Positions 51,250 through 59,007 of a stretch of DNA of 64,000 nucleotides are shown here, piece by piece. Every line of letters begins with the position of its first letter. The stretch's first letter is position 1. A program made the position numbers and the translations under genes. Source of the DNA: CAYOEV01 sp964403075 (lineage in GTDB: Bacteria > Bacteroidota > Bacteroidia > Cytophagales > Cyclobacteriaceae); NCBI GenBank assembly GCA_964403075.1, contig CAYOEV010000003.1, positions 1 through 64,000 of the forward strand. The letters run 5' to 3'. Below the pieces are notes generated by a model that made no database searches, was not told where the DNA came from, and saw only the letters and a list, made by a program, of their open reading frames with translations.

Positions 51250-53885
51250 TTGCCCACTAAGATAAAGGGAGCCCAATAGTAAGGAAGCTTGTACGATTCG
51301 CTATTTATCATATTTAATTTGGCCTGGCGTAGCGCATCTCGGTAACCTGTCGAGTCATCCCGATGCAACTTGATATCGTAAAAGTTGATCATAAATTTCG
51401 AAGTGGAGGCATCAGCGACAGGCCATAAGGACACAATGAGGTTGTTGGCACCGGCGTATTGCAAGGCGCGACTTAAGCCTACAAGACCTTCGCCTTTCGC
51501 CAACTTACCGAGCCCGGTTTCACATGCCGAAAGTGTTACCAGATCGGCTTGCAGGCGCATGTTGTAGATTTCACCTGAAAATAGATTCCCGTCAGTATTG
51601 TCGGCAGGTTTTAAAAATATTCTTGATAGCTCGGGTTTCGATTGATTCACCTGGCCGTGTGTGGCAAAGTGAAGGAAACGATAGGGCACTGAGGCTTTTG
51701 ACTTTACCATTTTCTCTGTGGCCTGCTCCCTCAAAAGCATTTCCACATTTTCGTTGCCGAAAAGAAGTTTGATTTCCCGGATTTCTTCCTCTGTCTCTGG
51801 CAGATCGCTCATGCCGCTATGCTCCTTAAAGTCGATGGGCGCACACAACAAAATGCCTTTTCCATCACCCGCCGATTTTCTGCCCATCATCAGGGAAGCA
51901 GAGTAGTCATAGGCCACGCTGTAGCGCTCAATCAAAAAGGCATCTTTTCTATCGCCTGGGTCAATGAGTACCTCATAAGGGAGGGTAGCCAGTGGCCCAT
52001 CGGGTAGTATAATTAGTTGTTCACCCTTAATTTGCTTTGGAATCAATAGCTCATAAAGTGCCTCAGCCAGATTTTTAGTATCTTCCTGCAACTGATATTG
52101 AATGGCATTGCGCAGCCCGGTGACCAGTTTGTTCAATGGCTCGTCATTGGGTTTGGAATAAGCCTGTAGCTTATTCTGGGTCAACATTAACGTATGTGTA
52201 TTTGCATCGTCAATAAAATAAGAAAGAAGGGTGGTGTTGGGGGGCAGTTGATTTTGAACTTCTTCTACCTTCAGTTGTTGCGGATTGTATTTCAGCTGAA
52301 AGTATGCCGGATAATCCTGTTCCAGTTGATTGATGTATGCCCGGTAGGCCGATTGATAGGTGAAAAGCAATTGTTTGTATTTTTCTTGATCGCCACCCAA
52401 AGCCAACTGCTGTTCGAAAAAGGCAATTTCTGCTTTTAAACTGTCTTCAAGGTTGAGGATTTCTTGTGGTATGCCCACGAATTCCTTGGCCTTGGTTTCC
52501 TGAATGGCTTCCAGTAAAACGGCCGACTTACTTCTTTCCGAAAATTCAAATGCGAGAGAAAGGTATTCTTTCTTTTTCAGGCTCTTGTCTGCCAGAAATA
52601 ATGCCAGTGAAATTCCATCTTTATATATCCCCTGTGCAGTAGCACCCAGTTGAATCTTATCTTTTTCATTTTCCCGTGTTTGTCTGAGCAGGGTGATCAG
52701 GTCATCGCACAGCAAATAAGTCTGAAGGGCTCCTTTTAAATCCCTTCTATTTAATGTTTTCTCAAAATGTAATGATTCCAGGACTTGCGCCTTTGACTCC
52801 AAAGCACTTAAGAGATAATTGGCATTGAAGAAATCACGAATTTCCGGAAGGTCATACACGGAGGTGTAAGACTGGTTTTGTAGGTTGGCATAGATCGATT
52901 GTTGGTAGCTTTCCAGTGCCTGGCCGTAGTCACCTTCTTTGCGATGCACTTCACCAATCAACTGATGGGTATTGGCCACCTCCGGATGTTTAGTCCCGAA
53001 TAACTGCACGAACATCTTAAGTGCTTCTGCCAGCGAATGCAAGGCACCCTGCGTATCGCCCTGATTGTTTTGTACGCGACCCATACTGGCCAGCACGAAG
53101 GCTTTATTCGGATGCGGTTGGTCGTAAAGTTCATTCCAGATGGCCATAGACTGTTGCAGATTCTCTATCGCCGAGCTATAATCTTTCAGGTCGTTGTGTG
53201 CAAAAGCGAGATTATTAAGACCTTGAGCCACTTTTGGGTGCCGTTCGCCGTAATTCTCTTCATAGATATTCAATGCCCGCTGAAAGAAGATCAAGGCCTG
53301 TAAGGGTTCATTTTTCTGGTAAATGAGCCCCAGGTTATTATAGGTATCGGCAATGAGCAGATCCGTGGCTTTGAGTTGATTTTTACGAAGATGCAGGGCC
53401 TGTTCGAGGTATTGTTGTGCCAGGACACGGTTCTCCATGTTCCAATACGCCACTCCCAATTCATTGTAGCAGGCAGCCATCTCCAGTGTCTTGGGTGCCA
53501 GCAGTGCCTCTGCTTTTTTAAGGTTTTCAATGGCTAGATTGGTGCGCCCAAGTCTCATGTAGGACTTTCCCTTCAAGGTCAGTATTTCTCCCATAAAGCG
53601 ATTATCATCCGGGAAATGCGCTTTCACATAAGGCACGATGTTATCGGCCAGTTGCCTGCCCTCATCTGGCTGTCCCATTCGAATCTTGCACTCGGTCATC
53701 CATAGATTACAAGTTACATACCCGGCTTTATCTTCTGCCTTCAGATGCGCTTTAGCCCTGGAAGCATAGAGTTGGTAAGCGTGTGCATAATCTGCCCGCT
53801 TGTATGCCTGCTCTGCTTCTTTTGAGCCTTGAGCTGCTAAAAAGAAGGGGATGAAGATCAATATGCTGACAGACCACTTTATCAT
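51246..53885 (-). CDS. Exported TPR-CHAT caspase-like protein
   Basis: An 879-residue protein with a signal peptide (cleavage near LAA-Q, about residue 19). TPR repeats run from about 20 to 350 (ELGVAYWNMENRVLAQQYLEQAL; NLGLIYQKN), a helical linker follows, and a CHAT domain occupies about 580-879. The caspase-type dyad is His743 in HFATHGQ and Cys788 in LSACETG. CHAT peptidases of bacteria include gasdermin-type defence proteases, but this one is predicted periplasmic or outer-surface. It is coupled to the outer membrane gene upstream and DinB downstream. Confidence 0.92.
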   Translation of the reverse strand: MIKWSVSILIFIPFFLAAQGSKEAEQAYKRADYAHAYQLYASRAKAHLKAEDKAGYVTCNLWMTECKIRMGQPDEGRQLADNIVPYVKAHFPDDNRFMGEILTLKGKSYMRLGRTNLAIENLKKAEALLAPKTLEMAACYNELGVAYWNMENRVLAQQYLEQALHLRKNQLKATDLLIADTYNNLGLIYQKNEPLQALIFFQRALNIYEENYGERHPKVAQGLNNLAFAHNDLKDYSSAIENLQQSMAIWNELYDQPHPNKAFVLASMGRVQNNQGDTQGALHSLAEALKMFVQLFGTKHPEVANTHQLIGEVHRKEGDYGQALESYQQSIYANLQNQSYTSVYDLPEIRDFFNANYLLSALESKAQVLESLHFEKTLNRRDLKGALQTYLLCDDLITLLRQTRENEKDKIQLGATAQGIYKDGISLALFLADKSLKKKEYLSLAFEFSERSKSAVLLEAIQETKAKEFVGIPQEILNLEDSLKAEIAFFEQQLALGGDQEKYKQLLFTYQSAYRAYINQLEQDYPAYFQLKYNPQQLKVEEVQNQLPPNTTLLSYFIDDANTHTLMLTQNKLQAYSKPNDEPLNKLVTGLRNAIQYQLQEDTKNLAEALYELLIPKQIKGEQLIILPDGPLATLPYEVLIDPGDRKDAFLIERYSVAYDYSASLMMGRKSAGDGKGILLCAPIDFKEHSGMSDLPETEEEIREIKLLFGNENVEMLLREQATEKMVKSKASVPYRFLHFATHGQVNQSKPELSRIFLKPADNTDGNLFSGEIYNMRLQADLVTLSACETGLGKLAKGEGLVGLSRALQYAGANNLIVSLWPVADASTSKFMINFYDIKLHRDDSTGYRDALRQAKLNMINSESYKLPYYWAPFILVGK

Positions 53886-54877
53886 CAGAATTGGTATACA
53901 TAGCTTATGCTGGTCACCGCGTTACGCGTAAGACCATCAGGATTCTTTTTCCTATCGGTAAATTTTATTCCCTGGATGAGTTTTAGAGAGTTGTTGACAT
54001 CAAATCGGTATCCTAAACTTAGTAGACCAGACATGGCCAGCCCGGTAGTGTTTGGCAGATCTTGTATTTCAGTCCCACCTTCTGCAATGCCTCTGTCCGG
54101 GGTTAGGCGATAAATGGGGAGTAGTCCAAGGCTCACATTGTAGTTAGTAAATCTAAAATTACGCTCCAGTCGCAGCATAACGTCTATACCCCTTTGCTGC
54201 TGCTGACCCACATCGTTGCTCTGTAAATAACTTTCACTGGGATACCCTGACCAGTCGGCATATTGAAATTCATTTTGGTTCTTAGTAAGGGCGATTTGTA
54301 CGCCTGTAGCAAATAACCAATCTTCATTGAGCAATGAGGCACCGGCGATTGCATCGAATGTGCCCAGGCTCACCTGATAATACATGGGGAAATCGGCCGG
54401 CTGATTATTGGTAAATGTACTGTTGGCCTTTGCATTAGAAAGGCTGGTAGGAATTTTAGTGCCCAGCGTGCCATTCAATTGCCAATCGTTGAAAGTGGTA
54501 AGATTGCGTGTGTAGCTCAGCGAGATGTCACCGATACCAGAATTGGTCCCAAAATTTCCATTAACCCACTGATAAGGTACTTTTACCTGTAAGGCATTTT
54601 TTTCATTCAGTCTAATGTTCGCATCTAGTGTAACCGCACTGATAATGGCGGACACTGTCGACTCTCCCCGATAGTAGTTAAGCTCAATCGAACGCAACTT
54701 AATTTGGCGGGTCTGTGCATAATTCTGATCTGGCCTCATGGCGCCCATGGTGCAGAATCCCCCGTCACTACATCCCTGGGCTTGGATGGCAGGTGCCAGA
54801 ACGAACAAGCCAGCACTAAACAGGTATTTTAATGTGCAGAAAACGGTCATCTGGTAAAAATAAATTTTTTTAACCAT
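53885..54877 (-). CDS. Outer membrane beta-barrel protein
   Basis: A 330-residue protein with a signal peptide (cleavage near IQA-Q) and alternating strands (IELNYYRG; LQVKVPYQWVNG; ISLSYTRNL; AMSGLLSLGYRF) ending in the aromatic VYQF, the usual last strand of outer membrane barrels. It has a CSDGGFC pair of cysteines just after cleavage. It resembles Bacteroidota transporter-like barrels of unknown substrate. It is the first gene of the reverse operon and shares one base with the CHAT gene. A later Met at 54850 is an alternative start. Confidence 0.75.
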   Translation of the reverse strand: MVKKIYFYQMTVFCTLKYLFSAGLFVLAPAIQAQGCSDGGFCTMGAMRPDQNYAQTRQIKLRSIELNYYRGESTVSAIISAVTLDANIRLNEKNALQVKVPYQWVNGNFGTNSGIGDISLSYTRNLTTFNDWQLNGTLGTKIPTSLSNAKANSTFTNNQPADFPMYYQVSLGTFDAIAGASLLNEDWLFATGVQIALTKNQNEFQYADWSGYPSESYLQSNDVGQQQQRGIDVMLRLERNFRFTNYNVSLGLLPIYRLTPDRGIAEGGTEIQDLPNTTGLAMSGLLSLGYRFDVNNSLKLIQGIKFTDRKKNPDGLTRNAVTSISYVYQF

Positions 54878-54941
54878 TAAACCCCCTCAAGCGGTAGTTG
54901 TCCAAGGTTCAGCAATCGAAAAATAAAACGAGAATATTATT

Positions 54942-55775
54942 ATGAAAAAATTATCATTTATAGCCACCGGGATGGTCGTCGCTTTTTTAGCCTTGACCTC
55001 CTGTGAAGAAAACGAAGCCGGACCCAATACAGTGGATGAGTTGGAGTTGGAAGCTGACCTTACCGCTGATATGACTTATGAAGAGGTAGACAACATTACT
55101 GAAGGCGCTATTCAGTTTACTGCCTCCAACCCGGGAGCCCGTGAAGCCGATCAGGATACCAGCGCCTACATTACCTGCGCAGTAGCCGTCAGCGTAGACA
55201 CGGAAAATAATCAGGTGACCGTAGATTATGGAGAGGAGGGATGCACTGGCCCGTGGGGTGTAACACGCCAAGGTAAAGTGATCATCACTTATTCAGGCAG
55301 ATGGTACGAGGAAGGTGCTACACGCATAACGACGTTTGATAACTTCTTTGTAGATGGTGTGCAGGTAGAGGGAACCCGAACAGTGACCAACACTTCTGAT
55401 TTTAATACTTCACCTAATCCAGTGTTTAACGTAACGATGGAAGATGGTCGTCTGACATTTCCTGACGGGACCATTATGACGCGGGATGCTTCATTTACCC
55501 GTACCTGGTTTAGAGCGCCTAATCCGGCCAATGATCGTGTATTAAGGGAAGGTAGTGCCAATGGCGTGACGCGCAGAGGCGATAACTACAGCGTCACCAT
55601 TGAGGAGCCGAATGAATACAAGCGATGCCGGGCGATTCCTTTGGATGGAACCAAGCGAATAGTCGTAGGGGAGCGTGAAGCGCTTCTTGATTACGGAGAT
55701 GGAGCTTGTGACAATTTTGTAGACATCACCTTCAATGGTGAAACCAATCAAAGAAGAATTTTTGCCCGACGTTAA
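54942..55775 (+). CDS. Lipoprotein of unknown function
   Basis: A 277-residue lipoprotein with lipobox ALTSC (Cys21) and then an acidic Glu/Asp-rich tether, which in Bacteroidota often accompanies surface display. The mature domain is beta-rich with paired cysteines (ITCAVAVSV and GEEGCTGPWG; KRCRAIP and GDGACDNF) and a repeating GKVIITYSGRW-type strand. Unrecognised family. It diverges from the outer membrane gene and ends before a strong terminator. Confidence 0.75.
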   Translation: MKKLSFIATGMVVAFLALTSCEENEAGPNTVDELELEADLTADMTYEEVDNITEGAIQFTASNPGAREADQDTSAYITCAVAVSVDTENNQVTVDYGEEGCTGPWGVTRQGKVIITYSGRWYEEGATRITTFDNFFVDGVQVEGTRTVTNTSDFNTSPNPVFNVTMEDGRLTFPDGTIMTRDASFTRTWFRAPNPANDRVLREGSANGVTRRGDNYSVTIEEPNEYKRCRAIPLDGTKRIVVGEREALLDYGDGACDNFVDITFNGETNQRRIFARR

Positions 55776-55818
55776 AAGAGTACCTTCTTAGTGAGGGTTG
55801 TTTCTCGATTAGGTTAAA

Positions 55819-55847
55819 GTCGCACCTTTCAGGTGCGGCTTTTTTTA
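55819..55847 (+). terminator. Rho-independent terminator after the lipoprotein gene
   Basis: GTCGCACCT and AGGTGCGGC form a 9-bp stem (one T-G) with loop TTC, followed by seven T residues at 55840-55846. It ends at the stop of the convergent MscS gene. Confidence 0.92.
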
Positions 55848-56744
55848 TTCCTGATTGGACTCTTTTACGAATCCGGATTTAAGATGAAGGTCGCGCTGAG
55901 GGAATGGTATTTCTACACCATTTTTTCTAAACGCCTCAAAAATTGAAAAGTAGAGTTCGCTTCTCAGAATAATTGGTTTGTCAGAATGGGTATTTGTCCA
56001 GACGGCCAATAAAAAATTCAAGGCGCTGTCCCCATACCCATCGAACAGTACCTGTGGTGCAGGTACTTTCAGTATATGTTCATTGGCATCTGCCACTTGC
56101 AAAAGGATTTTTTTGATTTCTTCAGGATCTTCGTTGTAACTCACCCCAACAGGAATTCGATACCTGACATTTCGGTCGTTATGACTCCAGTTGATCACCC
56201 GACCAGAAATGAATTCCGAGTTAGGCACAATGATGGATATATTATCATTTGTCAAAATGGTAGTGGCTCGTATGGAAATACTTTTCACATCGCCTTGCAC
56301 CGATCCAACTTCGATGCGGTCGCCTACTTTGATGGGTTTTTCAAAAAGGATGATAATTCCGGAAATGAAATTATCAGTAATTGTTTGTAAGCCAAAACCA
56401 ATACCCACCCCCAGTGCACCAGCCAGCACGGTAAGTGTACTCAAGTCAATACCTGCCGATTGCACAATAATGATGGTACCAAGGATGAGTAGAAAAAAAC
56501 GGACGACGTTGCCAATGGTGGAGCTTACCCCCACATCCATTCCAGCTTTTTTTAATATCTGACCAACCAGCAGATTTTTTAGACGTTTTGAAAAAAAGGA
56601 GAGGAGAACAAAAGCAAAAAGTATGTAAAGCAGTAGGCCGATGCTTATCTCGCTTTTGCCCAATTCGAACAAAGGATTATTGATAAATTCCCAAAAGTGG
56701 CTACCCAGTTCCCTCCACCAGGTTTTTAAGTCGTTCGAACTCAT
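55845..56744 (-). CDS. MscS-family mechanosensitive ion channel
   Basis: A 299-residue small-conductance mechanosensitive channel homologue. Three hydrophobic helices lie at about 20-130, the third holding the pore-lining GALGVGIGFGLQT, and the cytoplasmic beta domain follows (KPIKVGDRIEVGSVQGDVKSI and VPNSEFISGRVINWS). It releases solutes when the membrane is stretched. It lies 27 bases downstream of queA and may share its transcript. Confidence 0.93.
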   Translation of the reverse strand: MSSNDLKTWWRELGSHFWEFINNPLFELGKSEISIGLLLYILFAFVLLSFFSKRLKNLLVGQILKKAGMDVGVSSTIGNVVRFFLLILGTIIIVQSAGIDLSTLTVLAGALGVGIGFGLQTITDNFISGIIILFEKPIKVGDRIEVGSVQGDVKSISIRATTILTNDNISIIVPNSEFISGRVINWSHNDRNVRYRIPVGVSYNEDPEEIKKILLQVADANEHILKVPAPQVLFDGYGDSALNFLLAVWTNTHSDKPIILRSELYFSIFEAFRKNGVEIPFPQRDLHLKSGFVKESNQE

Positions 56745-56771
56745 GTACGTAATTTAGTGGGATGCAGCCAA

Positions 56772-57941
56772 TCAAGAAGGCCAGAGCAGTGAAGCATCGC
56801 CATAACTTAAAAAGCGGTAGTCGAGGTCCAAGGCCTCTTGGTAAATCTTTTTCCATCCTTGCCCCACAAAGGCACCTACCAGCAGCATAAGCGTGGAACC
56901 CGGCAAATGGAAATTAGTAACCAGTCCGCTACAAATATGAAAGGTAACGCCAGGGAAAAGAAAAATTTCGGTTTGACCGGTAAGTACTCCCGATGTTGGA
57001 ATTCGTTGAAGTACTGCCTGGAGTGCTTCGTTTCTGGTGGGAAGGCTATGCCGGATGTTGTAGGGGGCTAGTTTTTCGATAAAAAACGGAGCATCCGGCT
57101 TCTCTAGTAGCTTGACACCGTACCAATAGAGGCTTTCCAACGTCCGCATCGAGGTAGTGCCTACCGCTACCACTTTGTTGTGGCTGAGCAACTGCTCGAC
57201 GAAGTGCCGCCTGATTATCACATGTTCCCGATGCATCGGATGATCTTCTGGGTTTTTGGCCTTCATGGGCTGAAAAGTACCCGCCGATACATGCAGCGTC
57301 ACATGACCGGATGCGATGCCATTTTTTGTGAGACGATCCAGTATTTCTTTGGTGAAATGCAGGCCAGCCGTAGGTGCTGCCACGGCCCCTGCAGCTTTTG
57401 AGTACACCGTTTGATAGGTTTCGTAGTCTGCTGGTGTCAACGCCCTGTCGATGTAGGGGGGTAGGGGTAATTTTCCGATTTTATTCAAAAGCTCGGCAAA
57501 TGACTCCCCTGAGTGCCATTCAAACAATACTTTATCGTCACTTAATCTTTTGGCGGACAATCCAAATTCCTTTAATTCCAGCAGCGGTTCTTTCCATTTC
57601 TTGGCATTTCCGATGAGACAGTGCCAGCTACAGTTGGCACTGCTACTGAGGTTTTCCTCGTAATTTTCAGGCTCTGCAGGTGCTAACAAAAATATTTCGA
57701 TTTGTGCGCCAGTGGACCTGTGGAAAATGATCCTTGCGGGAATTACTTTTGTGTCGTTAAAGACCACGAACGCATCTGTCGGAATCAGGTCAGGGAATTC
57801 TTTGAATGTGCGGTGTTGTATGTGGCCCCTATTGTAGTGAAGCAATCGTACGGCGGATCGGTCGCGTTCAGGAAATCTGGCAATTTTGTGATCAGGTAGT
57901 GTATATTGGTAATCTTTGATATCAACAGAAGGTAATTTCAT
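56772..57941 (-). CDS. queA: S-adenosylmethionine:tRNA ribosyltransferase-isomerase QueA
   Basis: 389 residues from the ATG at 57941 (MKLPSVDIKDYQYTLPDHKIA), making epoxyqueuosine from preQ1 in tRNA. Blocks seen: FPERDRSAVRLLHY, NDTKVIPARI, VAAPTAGLHFT and NFHLPGSTLMLLVGAF. The frame is open 57 bases further but this would cross into menC on the other strand. The start codon shares its first base pair with the first base of menC, so the two divergent genes have no intergenic space. Confidence 0.96.
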   Translation of the reverse strand: MKLPSVDIKDYQYTLPDHKIARFPERDRSAVRLLHYNRGHIQHRTFKEFPDLIPTDAFVVFNDTKVIPARIIFHRSTGAQIEIFLLAPAEPENYEENLSSSANCSWHCLIGNAKKWKEPLLELKEFGLSAKRLSDDKVLFEWHSGESFAELLNKIGKLPLPPYIDRALTPADYETYQTVYSKAAGAVAAPTAGLHFTKEILDRLTKNGIASGHVTLHVSAGTFQPMKAKNPEDHPMHREHVIIRRHFVEQLLSHNKVVAVGTTSMRTLESLYWYGVKLLEKPDAPFFIEKLAPYNIRHSLPTRNEALQAVLQRIPTSGVLTGQTEIFLFPGVTFHICSGLVTNFHLPGSTLMLLVGAFVGQGWKKIYQEALDLDYRFLSYGDASLLWPS

Positions 57942-58993
57942 TGCAGCTTCAATTTTATCCTTATCAACTTCGTTTCGCATTCGATGCCCGGACATCACGA
58001 GGCGTCCTTACTGCGCGGCAAATATGGCTCATTCGAATGGAAGGAGCGAATCGGATCGGCTGGGGCGAAGTGGCTCCGATAGCCGGACTCAGCCAGGAAT
58101 CGCCTGAGGAGGTGGAGCGCTGGTTGCAAGATCATCTGGCGGCCCTTGCAGACACCCATACCCCCGGAGGCCGAGATGAGATTGCGCACTGGCTGGATGA
58201 ACACATACCCCTGGCGCTTTGCAGCATCCGTATGGGTCTGGAGATGGCCTGGCTCGATTGGTTTGGGAAGGGTGTGCGTAAATGGTTCGAGACAAATGAA
58301 ACTCACTGGCCCGTATCTATCAACGGCCTGGTTTGGATGAACGAGCCAGAGGGAATGCTTGCGCAGGCAAAAGAAAAAATAGCAGCAGGATTTGATACCA
58401 TTAAGTTGAAGATTGGTGCTGGGAATTTTGATAATGAGTTGGAACTGATTCGTCAGATCAGGGCCATGGGAGATCATCTCACCATCCGCTTAGACGCCAA
58501 TGGCGGATTTAAAACCAATGAGGTACTCCATAAATTGAAGTTACTCGCAGCTTTTGACGTACACAGCATTGAGCAACCAATCATGCCCAGGCAGCCCTTG
58601 GCCATGGAAATGGTCGTTGCTAAATCACCCATTCCAGTCGCATTGGATGAAGAACTCATCGGTGTCTATGGTCTTAATCAGGACGAATTACTTGACGCCA
58701 TTCAGCCACAATATCTCGTACTTAAACCAAGCCTGTTGGGCGGTTTCCAGGCAGTAATGGACTGGATACAAAAAGCTGAACAAAGGAATATTCAGTGGTG
58801 GGTCACTTCCTACCTGGAATCCAACCTGGGTTTATTGGCCATTGCGCAGTTTGTTGCCCAACTGAATCCGCAATTGGCGCAAGGACTTGGCACAGGAGGC
58901 CTGTACACGAATAATTTCGATGGCCCCTTATGCATAAAAGATGGTCAGCTGTTCGTGGATTCCGGCAAACCACTTATTTTGCCTTTCAACTGA
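57941..58993 (+). CDS. menC: o-Succinylbenzoate synthase (MenC) / enolase-superfamily member
   Basis: A 350-residue muconate-lactonising-subgroup enolase-superfamily enzyme. The catalytic pair is Lys155-Leu-Lys157 (TIKLKIGAG); metal ligands are Asp185 (LDANGG), Glu in SIEQPI and Asp in VALDEELIG, followed by the second-side Lys in LVLKPSLLGG. It starts with TTG at 57941, supported by TSRGVLTARQIW-type similarity to Bacteroidota MenC N-termini and an AGAAGG eight bases before it. Menaquinone synthesis is the likely role; a dipeptide epimerase is the alternative. Confidence 0.88.
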   Translation: MQLQFYPYQLRFAFDARTSRGVLTARQIWLIRMEGANRIGWGEVAPIAGLSQESPEEVERWLQDHLAALADTHTPGGRDEIAHWLDEHIPLALCSIRMGLEMAWLDWFGKGVRKWFETNETHWPVSINGLVWMNEPEGMLAQAKEKIAAGFDTIKLKIGAGNFDNELELIRQIRAMGDHLTIRLDANGGFKTNEVLHKLKLLAAFDVHSIEQPIMPRQPLAMEMVVAKSPIPVALDEELIGVYGLNQDELLDAIQPQYLVLKPSLLGGFQAVMDWIQKAEQRNIQWWVTSYLESNLGLLAIAQFVAQLNPQLAQGLGTGGLYTNNFDGPLCIKDGQLFVDSGKPLILPFN

Positions 58994-59007
58994 GTTAGCA
59001 GTCAAGT

